Shown here: positions 23,234-36,000 of the stretch, in pieces
Position numbering within the stretch: position 1 is the stretch's first letter
Layout: every line of letters starts with the position of its first letter
The notes under the pieces: model-generated
What the model saw: only the letters and a program-made list of their open reading frames with translations
The model's database searches: none
Told to the model about the DNA's origin: nothing
Program-made: the position numbers and the translations under genes
Assembly (NCBI GenBank): GCA_001683735.1
Contig: LUGG01000009.1
Coordinates: 1,364,001-1,428,000, forward strand
Source: Grifola frondosa
Taxonomy: Eukaryota; Basidiomycota; Agaricomycetes; Polyporales; Grifolaceae
Direction: 5' to 3'
Length of the DNA: 64,000 nt

Positions 23234-24420
23234 CCAGTTTGCTCCGTGATTACAGGTCGGCCGGGGCAAATTCCGGTGCTGTGTTCACAGTCTGGCCGGG
23301 AATATATGGAGCACTATAATTATGGCCTGTCCGGGGCTAATGATAACACTGTGATCACAGTCTAGCTGTTTCTAAATCTTACCCCATGCTCCCTATTTAG
23401 CTGGAGCTATATGACATTTGTGCAGATTTTGCTCCACACTGATTTGCTCTGGATTGATTTGCTCCGGACTGATTTGCTCCGGGCTCATTTGCTCCGGACT
23501 TATATTTACTCTCTGATTATAATATGGCCAGGGGTTGAATCATCATTATAATAATAGTCCAACTCTTGGAGCATTTTTATTTACTAGTCATCTTGTATTC
23601 TAAAAAAGTGCTCCGATATAAATAAAGTGCTCCGGTATAAATAAAGTGCTCCGGTATTGAAAAAACTCCGGAACATGAGCTGATGCTTCAATAATTCTGT
23701 TAATCATGTGAAAGTCAACAGGACAGTTGAAATCAATATTTATAAAGGTTCATTTATGCTCCGGAGTTTCATTTTACACTCAGAGGATTCATTCTTGTCC
23801 CGGACACTCAAATATATTTCAAACATTAAGTGTGCACCCTGAAAGTTCATTTTGTTCCGGAGTTTGCTTTTATATACAGATATTTATTTCATGTATACTC
23901 CCCAGAGCTCCATTTATGTCGTGAAATTTGGTATGCTCCAGAGTTTAAAGGGTCATTTATGCTCCACTCATTTTATGTATGTCCCAGAGCTCCATTTATG
24001 TCCCAGCATTTGATATGCTCCAGACTTTGAGTTCGCACGCTGCTCCACAGATTCATCGGAGCTCCACCTATGTTCTGGAATTTACATTCATACTTTCATG
24101 TGTGTACCCCGGAGCTCCATCAATGTGCCAGAATTTGATATGCTCCGGAGCTTGAAGATTTATTCATGCTCCACTAATTCATGTATGCCTCAGAGCTCCA
24201 TTAATGTCCTGGAGCTCCTTTTATGTCCCGGAATTTCATATGCTCCGGAGTTTGAGTTTGCAACATGAAGGTTCATTCATGCTCCACTGAGTCATGGATG
24301 CCCCAGAGATTTATTTATGTCCCAGAATTTGAATCAACTCTCAAGATTTATCCTAAAGGTGCATACATGCCCCGGAAACTCATCTATGCTCCAGAGTCTG
24401 AGTCAGTGCTCCGGAGTTTA
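23205..24420. repeat. Left subterminal array of GC motifs (TCACAG/CCGGCC and TGCTCCGG)
   Basis: Just inside the left repeat, CACAG-spaced GGCCGGGG blocks recur at roughly 23205-23370. Then TTTGCTCCGGACTGA-like units occur (three within 23455-23505), AAATAAAGTGCTCCGG units (23600-23655), and scattered CTCCGGAGTTT and CCCCGGAGCTCCATT units to 24420. No gene is visible. Arrays of short motifs near transposon ends are known transposase-binding regions in CACTA elements; the same role here is an inference. Confidence 0.75.
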
Positions 24421-25470
24421 GATATGTTGTGAGCATATACCGCTTTGGGTATGTTTTGATTTCAGCCACCATATGTTGGTTTCTTTATTTCATTCTCAAT
24501 TCTTCATGGATTCTCTTCAGTTTAGGCTCATGTGAAATTGTTTCTAAAGTATAATTAGAATATCAAGACAAATCTATGTTTTATTGCAGAAAAAACATAT
24601 CATTCTCATGTAACTTTTCACAATGTTTTGCAAATTGAGAAATCAATAATGGTCCAATCAGTGTATGTAAGACATGCTTGGAATGATGGAATTTATTCAA
24701 ATAAGGTGTAGTTTGCACCGGATTAATCCATCCGATATTAAATTCAGAATTTTAAAAAAACCATTCTGATGGAGAGCTGTAATGTATATTCGGAGCATGT
24801 TTTTTTGTCTTGACAAAGCATGCTCCGAGGAAGATCGGACAAAACCGACGGACAAAAGAGCTGATTGTGCCGGAGCATGATCTTCATGTAGTGATGCTAC
24901 CCTGGTCACTGCTCCACATTCATGTCCCGGTGAGTGAAGTGTATGAGTTGAGCAATAAACAGGCGGCATACATATGCAGAGCAACACAATCCACAGCAAT
25001 GTGCTCCGACAATGCATATCAATCCTGGTACAGAATAAACTTTGAGCTGAACTATAATCACAGCAAGGTTGATATGATCCCGGAGCACAATTGCTTTGAA
25101 GCAGTGCAACCCGGATCATTCAAATTGCCCCACACAAACTCATGCACCGAGTAACGCACGGAGGTGTTAAAGATATTCACCAGTGAAAGGCTTACATGAA
25201 GGCTTACAGGATATGTGAAGTAGTAAGGACACTAAGCATGGAGCTAACTTCAGAGAGCTATATATATTAATACTTTTACTTATGAACAATATCACAAGTT
25301 CAGTGGAGTTGATGTGGAGCAATGAGTTCTGGGACAAGTGCCGGAGCTATAAGTTTATGATGCACAATACCTAAATGGTGAAGACACCCAAACGCATTCA
25401 TTGCACTACAAGGAATACAAATACAACAGACAAGAAGAGGCGGGGCAATACAAGCGATGTACAGATATAC
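24421..25470. other. No convincing gene
   Basis: AT-rich to about 24780, then mixed sequence with scattered CCGGAGCA words. Open frames on both strands at 24697-25154 overlap and look unlike protein (very high Cys/Ser, no domain). Confidence 0.4.
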
Positions 25471-25478
25471 TGCTACTG

Positions 25479-26340
25479 CTACATCTGTCGCTTTCCGATG
25501 TAGACGACCGGGGAAGGGGACAATGCCTCATCACCAGATCCCTCCTCCCCAGACCCCTCCTCAGCAGTCTCATCACCGGAGCTGCCTTCATCAGCGCTTG
25601 GGAGCTCCGGCTCATCTGCGCTGGTCCCGGGTATCACCTCTTGGACCGGCGAACCTTGACTTGCATGGATGGGCTGGCGTGAGCGTGCGCGAGCCAGAGC
25701 AGAATGGTCCGCCGAAGACTGGTGGGGCGTGGTCGAATGGACACCCAGGAGCGCTTGGGTGTTTGAGGCAATTTGCCTGAGGGACCGAGCGGGGAAGCGT
25801 GCGGGTACCACTCGACTCGCTTGCGCTTGTGGAACGTCATCGCTGAGCGCGTCCGTGAGCGCTTCGATGAACTCGTCACTGTCTGAGGACAGGGGAAGCT
25901 ATGAATCACCATGAAGGTGGCACATGCAGGAAGAGTTCCGGGAGAGACTCACTGGAAAGCGTACGGAGCAGACCTCGTGAAGCGATTGGTGGAAGTAGAT
26001 GCGGAAGGTTTCCTCCAGGTCTTCCTCCAGTGTTCCATCAGCAGCGAAACCCCGTGCCACTGCAATCATGTCATGGGCAGTGCGGAGCCTGGTCATCACC
26101 TCCGCGGTGACACTCTCAACTGCAGCAGCGAGCTGAACTGGTGTCAGCCCCCAATGTGTGCCCTGTAGGGGCTGTTACTGGAGCACATGTTAGCAAATGG
26201 CTGGTACAGAGGCGGCACACTCACGGCATGTTGAAGAGGTGGGACACACTCCGGAGCACCCTGCCAAGAAGGTGGGTGTCCCCCACGAGGAACGGCTCGG
26301 AGCAGGGAGTATCAGAGTACTCAGCAGAATCAGATGACAT
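25479..26340 (-). CDS. Small accessory protein with acidic C-terminus, unknown function
   Basis: Three exons fit GT-AG rules. Exon 1 starts at ATG 26340 (MSSDSAEYSDTPCSEP) and ends near 26225. Exon 2 is about 26175-25978 and reads LAAAVESVTAEVMTRLRTAH, then FAADGTLEEDLEETF. Exon 3 runs from about 25902 to the stop at 25479 and contains LPLSSDSDEFIEALTDAL, a basic Ser/Ala linker, then an acidic run (SGDETAEEGSGEEGSGDEAL) before SPSPVVYIGKRQM. I do not recognise the family. It lies between the left terminal array and the 3' end of the KDZ transposase on the same strand, and its exons contain CCGGAGC words, so it belongs to the element. Confidence 0.6.
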
Positions 26341-27002
26341 GAGGGGTGAATGAGTGAAGGATGAAGCTTAGAGGGAAAAAAAACAAATGACTTATATATA
26401 ATGTTCGAGGGTTCTCATCAAAGGGAATCCAGCATCCAAAGAAATGTATTTGATAAGAGTATCTGAGGTCCCTGAGAACCATTCAGTAATATTAGATTTG
26501 TCCGCGCGATCTATCGGAGAGATGATTATAGCCAGATCAGGCATCTCGGTTGGCCATATTCATAACAGCCATCAGATATAGATATATTTTTAGTATGGTA
26601 CAGCCCAGGCACTTGGCAAAATCGGGCGCGCTTACAGACATGCAAACTTATTTGGGGATGGGCATGGGGTGATGGTTAGATGAATCTTGTAATTGCACCA
26701 TGCTCCGTGCAGTGTGGGGTCAAGAATGTTATCGATAAGATATCTTATCAATACAAAGAAGCACCGGAGCATACACCTTCTCTCAGAGGAAGCTCCGGAA
26801 CATATGACTTCTTCTCGCAGAAGCCCCGTGGATGTGTGCTATTGAATTACAATAAGTTCTGGGGTACTAAAGAATCACTTCATTAAACAAATGGAACATC
26901 AAACATGTGAGAGGTTTGGTCACCACATGACCTGGAGCATGATATGCTCCATGTTACACCAGCGGTACAAACATTCTCCCGGAGCAGGTCCTTGTTGCAA
27001 TG

Positions 27003-30000
27003 CTAACTGTAAACATCTCCAAAAGTTACCACCGCATAGTCTGCAAACGACTTCCACATCGCAGCCTGTCTGACTGCATAGCACTGGTGACCTGAATGTC
27101 CCGCCTGTCCTGCTCTTGTTCTCCAAGTTTGCTCCATGTAACAGAAAAATTGAGTGCTCCAGTCCATCTCTGATCGGACTATGACCAGTTCCTCCCTCCA
27201 CCGTTCAGCTCGGGCTTTTGCTCTCAACCAGTTAACCCGGTGAACTATAACAAGTCAGCAACTATTATAGCAATTTTAAACTATACTTACATTCTCTCAT
27301 CCAAGCAGCTCCGTCACTATCACCTGACAAATCCATGGTCCGAACCAAGCGAGGGGCTTATTTCTCAAGCCCCGGGTGTGAGCTTCCACCAGGGCTGTTC
27401 CGACCTTGAAGTCTTCAGGACTCAAGGGCTTATAGCGGTCGAAAAGCTCCTTGCTCCGCATTTGACGGTCAGTGCTCGGAGCATGGATATCCTCCTGATA
27501 AAGAGATTGCAATGCACGCCGGGCATGATTATATATCCGGGACTGGGTGTTGACCTCGTTCTGAACCACCTGGACCTCATCGAAAGAGCGGAGCTTGGTT
27601 CGTTGACTATTTGCTTCCCGGACCCGTGTCCGGAACAGAAATGCCTTGTACCCTAGTGCCAGTCGAATATGGTGCAGGGCGTCATTCATTTGACCAATCC
27701 GGAGTTCGATCTCATGCTCCGCCACATGCTCCAGATGCAGACGTTGACATTTGTCCCACCCAATCGTGGAGGGCATATGGAGCAGCAGCTTCTCTGCTGG
27801 AACATCGTCCTGGAGCTCTACCGCGTCATCGGCATCCCCGCCATTGTCTTCCTGATGATCATGCCATGCAGACTCATGCACCGGATTACACTCATCTTCA
27901 TCGTCAGGGTCATCAACATCTGGGATATCATGCTCCAGGGAATGCACCATATGTGCTCCGCTCCGCTTGTGGAAATTATCGATCCTAGTTTGAAGACATT
28001 GCTGTCGATCCAGAATTTGTAGCCGCTCAGATGCAGTGGGATTCTTGCCTATTTTACGGATCTCTGAGGCCAGTGCCAGTCTGAATACAATCATTTTCAT
28101 TAGCACCATCATCTCAGTCATGGGAATAAATCATACTGGGTCTCTTGAATCTGCATCCCTGAAGCCAGCCAAGATACCGTGCCCCGGGGGAGACCTTTAT
28201 TTTCCTCTGTCTTGGCCAGCCGGAGCTGAATTTCACTCCGCGTCGGTGCTGTGGAGCAGTCCATCACCGGAGCCGTGTATCAGACATTAGCACCGACCTT
28301 CATGTTTTTTGACCTCAAAAATGTCCATGACGTCCACATTTTTGACACGCTCCATCATGGTGATGTTATATTGATCGGTCCATTCTTGAACGTCCCCTGG
28401 ATCTGCATTTCTGTTTGCCTCTTCAAGCACCTCCCGATGAAGCTTTTCACCGTCGACTGCTTTGTGATATTTCCGGAGCAATGTAGGAACTGCTCCGAGA
28501 TTAATGATTGTTAGACAAGGATAGTGCTGGAGAGAACACACCTATTTTGGTAAGCTTTTTCCAGTTAGAGTCATTCATATGGTCGTCTATGACTTCTTTC
28601 CGGTGAGCAGCTGACATGCCCCGAGTACTTCCCGAGATGTGATTCAGCGGGGCCCACAATGTTTCGATGATTTCCCCATCGATTTGCCCCGCACCCTTGA
28701 TGAAATTGGGAGAATATCTTGCGAAGCAAGCATCTTGATGTCCATGGCATGGAACAGTCCGATGCCCCGGAGTATCGTGAGTCCTGCAGGCATCTGGAGA
28801 TAAGGATTACCTGCAAATCTCTCCTTCATCCTCTTTCCATACTGACACATAATGTCGTATAAGAGGAGCACCAGTGTTATACCAAAGAGGGATGCCAATG
28901 CACTGTTGAGAACATAATCCATATTCTTTTGGCTATGTCCTTGTTAATATATGCCGGGACAGAGATGCACCGGAACACTTTACCGTTCTCCCTTTTGAAA
29001 ATCTACTGCTGAGTGGGGAACAAAACACCTGTGTCTTCCACAAGCTGCTGCACCGATCCCTGTGGCTTCCAGATTGTGCCGGTTAGCATTCGCCTGGTTC
29101 ACTGCAGCATGATCATTACAGGTTGATCTCTGTGCTCCGGTGACATATTAGCTCAGACATATTGATACAGATGGATTGTATTTACTTACCTCTTTCGATT
29201 CCTTGGCTACTTTGAGATGGTTTTTGTAGTTCCGGTCCTGGACCATGAATCCTTCCCCATCTCTTAATTTCACATCATCGTCCAGTCGTCTCATCTTCAT
29301 GTGCTCTGCAGAGAAGTTACCATCCATCACAAAGCTCCGAGTATATTTCCACCTGTGCCGGTGAGTTAATCATTGCACCCTGTATTGGCGGGAATCATCT
29401 CACCGGTCATGTTGATCATCCGCCCAATCTGGCGGAAGATTGATGCCAGGCTGGGGACATGCGGCACAAAATAGTGCATGACTTCCAGCTCCCTTGACAC
29501 CCGCTGGATCATGTGCCGCTCCACTCCATTTGGCACTTTTCAGTTCTCTCCATTGTCGGCTCACCCGGAGCAGCTCTCGGTATCTGTCCTGTAAAGTAAT
29601 CATCAATATAGTACCGTGCGAAACAGTGATCACCTACCGGGACAGTGTGTGGGAATGCCGGTGAAGTGACTCTCCGGAGCTTGCTGTAATAATTCAAGGC
29701 GGAAGTCTTGCATTCTTTATTTTCCAATAGAAAGTCGTCAAGCAACCGGAACGTGAATGCAGTCCGGGGACATTTTGAGCTTGCGGGATACAGCCCCATG
29801 TCTAGTAGCTGCATATCCGGAGCACCTGCATTCGGACACCCACACCAGTGAGCTTCGAGATGGTGGACCCCACTGATGTCTACAATGACCAATGTCTGTT
29901 ACAAACGGTCGTAAGCATTATCGCTGGTTGTTGTTTTTACTTGTTGGTTCGATACTTTCTTTATTGTCGGGGACAGTGGGCTACTCCGTTACTCGCTATG

Positions 30001-33000
30001 TGCTTTATGCACGTGACCAGTAACCCGTTTTCCTTTTCTTTTCCACGATACGTTTGTAGCGCACGGACCAAGTGCCACATCGTATGATACCGTTAGTTAC
30101 TTGTTCCGATTAGTTACGAGTTGTTGCGCACGGACCATGGATTCCTGTATAAATAGTCGGTACTTCGAAGATGATCGCTAGTTCGATCTCTTCGTTCAAT
30201 TCTACCGTTTAACCCCGGACTCCGCTACAAGTGTGCCTTTCGGCCCACTTCGCTCCGTCTCCCTTCTATCCGCACCCTCGAAGACTTCTCCCCGTAGAAG
30301 TCCTTCACCTTGAACTTAGGACCTCTAGACCACCTAGACCCCTGGACGCTTGGCACCTCGATAGGTAGCCATCGGCAATGGTCTTAACACTAGATCGAAC
30401 TCTACCTTTTGTCCCACCTCGACAGGTGCAGGACTGACCCCACCGAATCCAGAACAGGAATTTCGAATTGAAGGTCGAGGAGTTCAGAGAACCCCGACAA
30501 CACCCAGAACGAATCAAGGAGCTCAGAGAGCCCTGATACAGACGAATTCTGAGGACCTAATAGGCCCAGAATAGAAGCAACCCTGGAAAGGCAAAGCCTT
30601 TTGACGTTTCCCCCCACCCCTCTTGCACGTATCCTCGAACATTACATCCAGAACGTTCAAGCGATCATCCTCGCCCATAACACCGACCATTCATAGAACC
30701 AGAAGTCCAACTTGATTTAGAAGCCGTTCTATATCATCTGGAAAGAGCCCTTACCTCCCTCGATCGGTTCTCGGGATCATACCAATCCAGAAACGAACTA
30801 GCAGACAGGACGTCGTTGAATTCCCTTCCCCCCACCCCAGATCCTCCTTTCCGGACTATCTTCAGAACCGAATTACCCGTATTCAACGATCCATTCAGAA
30901 CCCCTACCTGCTAGGAGACGAGGAACTTGCTGGACTTACAAATTTCCTAAGAAGACTTTTAGACGCACAGAAAATCTACGAACTCTGGGAAAACCAAGGA
31001 CGGATAGCACAAACTGGCGGAACAAACAGCAATTCGTTCTAACTGCGCCCAACGACCGCATCGCTTCGACCCAGAAGACGAAGTAGACGTACACTACTTC
31101 CCCGGCACTACCTATAACTGGGTAGTGTGTGAAGAACAACCCTGCAGAAATCGATATAACGACATCGCATCTAAAACCAACGCATACGAACCCATCCAAA
31201 CGAACAGAACTACTGTTTGGAAACGAGTCTCCCTTCTATACCCGAAGAAGAACCATTGCCTTCTATCAGTTCCAAGGGAAAAGAGAAACCCCCCTGAAGC
31301 CCAAGCCACTAGCCATGGGAACGCAGACAACGACCCAAACACCTAGCATAGGAACCACTGTAAGCCTTGGTTCGGCCCTCACCCCCTTGCCACCTGCCCA
31401 ACCGGGAGGAACATGGACGGGGGAACTACTGGAGGATTGACTGGACCAGGAGTGCCAGGAGGAGGCGGAGGAGGACCCCCTGGAGGACCTCCTGGTGGAC
31501 TTACCGCTGGACCCCCTGGAGGTACAGGTGGGCCAGGCGGACCTGGAGGAGCACCTGGTGGTGGGCCACCACCAGGACCCCCCCTGGAGGACCAGGTGGA
31601 CCTGGAGGACCTGGAGGGCAGGTGCCGGACCATTGCCCGGTCAGAATCCCCCTGTGATCGGTATTCAATCCAAAGCAAAGGTCAAAGAACCGGATACCTT
31701 CGATGGGGATAGGACCAAAACCACGAAGTTCCTTAATGAACTATATCTCATGTTCAAGAACAGACCCCTGGACTATGCCACCGATGAGGCCAAGATAGTC
31801 ACCGCTATCTCCTACATGAGGGGAAAGAATGCCGAAACGTGGGCACAAGCTGAAGTTACCTTGGCCCAGGAGCCCGACCCCAATAACCCCAATATGGAAA
31901 GGGGGTTTGGGACGTGGATGGCCTTTCAACAACGTATCAGGGATACGTTCGAAGTAGTCGACAAGGATATAATGGCCTCCATTAAATTGGAGGCCCTCTC
32001 ACAGACGGGGCCCATCGATGACTTCGATACCGAGTTTAATCGCCTAGCCAGAGAGGCCAACATCACGCAAGGAGCGGCCCTAGTTGCCATGTACCGCCAA
32101 AAGCTGGCCAAGGGAATCAGAGAAAAGATAATGTACATGGATAACCCCCCCACTACCATAGAGGGATGGCAGGACAAGGCCAAGCAGATTGATCGAGCCT
32201 GGCGTACCAACCGAGCCATCGAAACGGAGAAAGGGAATTATCCAAAAAAGACACGTCAGGAAAAACTATCAAGGCGCGGGAGTCAACAAGCTGACTCAGA
32301 CGAACGCATGAAACTCCTAGAAGAGGAGCGTGCTTCTATTGCAAAGAAGTTGGACATATGGCCAGAGAGTGCCCGAAGAAGAAGACCGAGAAGGACCAGC
32401 CGAAGAAGAAGAGGAAAACCACGAAGAGACGGTCAGAGCGACGTTGAGACGCAGATGACGAAGAAGAAACTCTCCAAGGATCTGATGAAGAGGAAGTGGT
32501 GCCGGCACCCATTCGAGCAACCGAGGAATTGGGATATGGGGAAGTACTTTCCGACGAAATGGATTTTCAGTAGGGCAGCCTGATCCGATGACAGGACTGC
32601 CGCAAGTGTCGATTTCCCTAACTGTATCCACCGAGCGCAGGCGCAATACAATTCGGTTACCCAGTTACGTGGAATTTGACGGAAAAGCCATCGGAATAAA
32701 AGCCCTCATCGACAGCGGGGCAGATGGAACCTTTATATCACAACGACTGTGGAAAGGTTCAAACTCCCCACCGTAAATTCCAAGGGCTATTAAGATCAGC
32801 AATGTCGATGGATCCTCCAATCGCAATGGATATATCACCGAACGAGTCGAAGGAAGCTAATCCTTCAAGGACAAAAAATCCCTACCAGATTCTATGTCAC
32901 CGCTCTTGGACCAGAAGAAGTCATCCTGGGAATCCCTTGGTTAAGAAAGACCAATCCAAGGATCAACTGGGAAACAGGAGACATGGTCATACCTGACCAA

Positions 33001-36000
33001 AACATCCGAGCCATGCAACAGCGCGCCGAATGGATTAAGAAGTTTGCTCCACCGTGAGCCTTCTTTGGGCTACGCACCATTCCGAACCAGAACAGACGGA
33101 CGAAATGATCATAGCCTATCTCCAAGGAGAAAATGCAATTGGGCTGTTCTCCCCGACGAGCTTCACTCACTGCGGAAGAACTTTACTCAAGCCCTCCCTA
33201 CAAAGCAGACAAATGGATAGGCCGAATGCTGTTCCATAAAATGGCAGACGATTCTCATCGCGCGAACCACGCAATCCACACTACTCGCGAAGCAGAGTCA
33301 AAGTTGAAGAAAAAGACAACTTGGACGAATCTCTGCCCCCACAATATGCTGAATACAGGGAGTGTTTGAAAAGAAGCAGCTGAACGATTCCCAGAATCCA
33401 GGTCATGGGACCACGAGATTAATCTCAAAGAAGGATTTGTGCCGAAGAATTGCAAGGTGTATCCCTTATCTCAAAAGGAGAATGAGGCATGGATCAATTT
33501 CTTCAAAGAAAACTCCAGAAGGGATCTCGAATCCCAGTCACCCCAAGCAAGCCCATTCTTCTTCGTCCTCAAAAAGGATGGATCCTCCGCCGTGTCAGGA
33601 CTATCGTTACTCAATGAGAACACGGTCAAGAATGCCTATCCCCTTCCTTAATCGCCGAACTCATGACAAGCTCAAAGGAGCTACATGTTTAGCAAATTTG
33701 ATCTTCGATCCGGATACAACAACGAGGATCAAAGAGGGACACAATGGAAGGCCGCATTCAAAACCAGTAAAGGGTTATATGAACCACCGTCATGTTCTTT
33801 GGCTTGCAACTCCCCGGGACCTTCCAAGCAATGATGAACGACATCTTCCGCGACATGATCGATGAAGGATGGATGTCATATATATGGACGACATCCTCAT
33901 CTTTTCTCAGATATAGAAGAACACGCCGACGAACCCTACGTGTCCTCGAAAGGTAGCGAGAAATGACCTTTACTGAAAATCGAGAAATGCTTTTTCGAGT
34001 CGCCGAAGTCGAATTCCTGGAATGATCATTCGACCCGACGAAGTTGCCATGGACCCGTGAACTCAAAGGCATACGTGACTGGCCGGCGCCCAAGACAATC
34101 AAACAGGTACAAGCCTTTTAGGCTTCGGCAATTTCTACAGACGGTTCATTCGAGAAATACTCTCACATTGTGAGACCTCTCACGGAACTCACCCACAAGG
34201 AAAAAAGTGGGATGGACGCCGCAGCCGAGCAGGCATTTCAACTCTGAAAAGGAAATTTGCTGAAGAACCCGTACTGAAGATGCCGGACCTAACGAAACCC
34301 TTCGTGTCGAATCGATGCATCCAAAGTAGCCACCGGAGCTGTCCTTCGCCAACAAGAGACGCCGGACACTGGCACCCCGTCGCCTACCTCTCCAAAGGAT
34401 TTTCTCCCGCAGACGAAATTACGAGATCTATGATCGAACTCTTGGGCATCATTCGTGCCCTAGAACAATGGCGCACTACCTCGAAGGAGGACCACACCCG
34501 TTACCATTTTTCGACCATAAGAACCTCACCTACTTCCGGACAGCACGACGCTTAAACAGGAGGCAGGCACGATGGAGCCTATTTCTTTCCCAATTCGAGT
34601 AACCCTCCATCACGTGCCAGGAAAACAAATGGTACAGTCGACGCCTTGTCACGAGCCCGGACCACGACCCGGTGATCTGACAATAAGGACATGGTCCTAC
34701 TTCCAGCGAACTTTTCGCCAAAGCATCAATATTGAATTGATAGAACGAATCCGGGACGCCAAAGTAAGGGATTAGTGTGGTGGAAACCATCCAAGCCCTT
34801 AACAACGGCAAAATTCCCCCCTTGAAATCAGCAGTCAAGGACTGGAAGATCGAAGGCGACCTTATCCTTATAAGGATAAATTACTACCTTGCGACCAGGA
34901 ACTACGACGAGAAATAGTCCGACAACATCATGACTTAGCAGTCATGGGACATCCGGGAATCCAGAAGACATATGCTCTAGTAGCGAGGGAATACTATTGG
35001 CCACAGATGCGGGACTTTATTACCAAATACGTCCAGGGCTGCGCAGAATGCCAAGCAAGCAAGGTCAATACACACCCAACGTCTCCCCCGTTACAACCCA
35101 TTCCTGCGGCGCACGACGCACGACCCTTTTCAACCCTTACATGGATTTCTCAGGACCTACCCGAGTCTGAAGGATTTGACTCTCTTCTCGTGGTAGTAGA
35201 CCACGAGTTCACCAAAGGAATCGTCTCACCCCTTGTAACAAGACAATAGATGCAATGGAACAGCCGATCTCCTCCACAGAAATGTCTATCGACGATACGG
35301 ACTTCCGACAGAATCATTTCAGACAGAGGACCCCATTCGCCGCCAGGTATTCCAGGAATGGAATACCATAATAGGCATCAAGTCGTCAATGAGCACGGCT
35401 TATCACCCCCAACCGACGGAGAATCGAACGAGTCAATCAGGAAGTCGAAGCCTCCCTACGAATTCTATGTGGAAACCACCCTGAAACCTGGGTGAAACTG
35501 CTTCCTGAAATCGAATTCGCCCACAATCAAAGACCGCACTCGGTTACCAACGAATCCCCATTCCGGATTCTCATGGGATACGAACCCAGAGCAGTGGGTA
35601 CGCCCAGAATAGAATCAAAGTTCCCCGCAATCAAGGAACGACTGGATGCTCTCACGGAGCTGCGCAAAGAAGCTGCTGCGGCCCACGAGGTAGCTGCGGC
35701 AGCTATGGCCAAACGGGTCAAAGGGAAGTTTCCTAACTTCAAAGTGGGGGACAAAGTCTGGCTAGAAGGAAAGAACCTTCGGCTGAACTATCCACACCGA
35801 AAGCTAGCCCCCAAACGAGAAGGCCCATTTGAAATTCTCAAGGTCCTAGGACCGGTTACATATCAACTACAGCTTCCGAAGACATGGAAAATGCACCCCG
35901 TATTCCACGCTACCCTATTAACACCGTTCCGAACTACGGAAGAACATGGCCCATCGTACCCCAGACCGCCACCTGACTTAATAGAACAAGAACCAGAATA

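Noticed and set aside
22986..23249. Short plus-strand frame ending in the left terminal repeat
   Set aside because: It could be a truncated exon (GT donor at about 23118), but nothing identifies it; kept only as a note in the findings.
24697..25154. Open frames on both strands between the left array and the first cargo gene
   Set aside because: No splice support, no domain, Cys/Ser/His composition unlike a protein.
31367..31712. Collagen-like Gly/Pro protein
   Set aside because: It is the Gly/Pro linker of Gag seen in three frames, not a separate gene.
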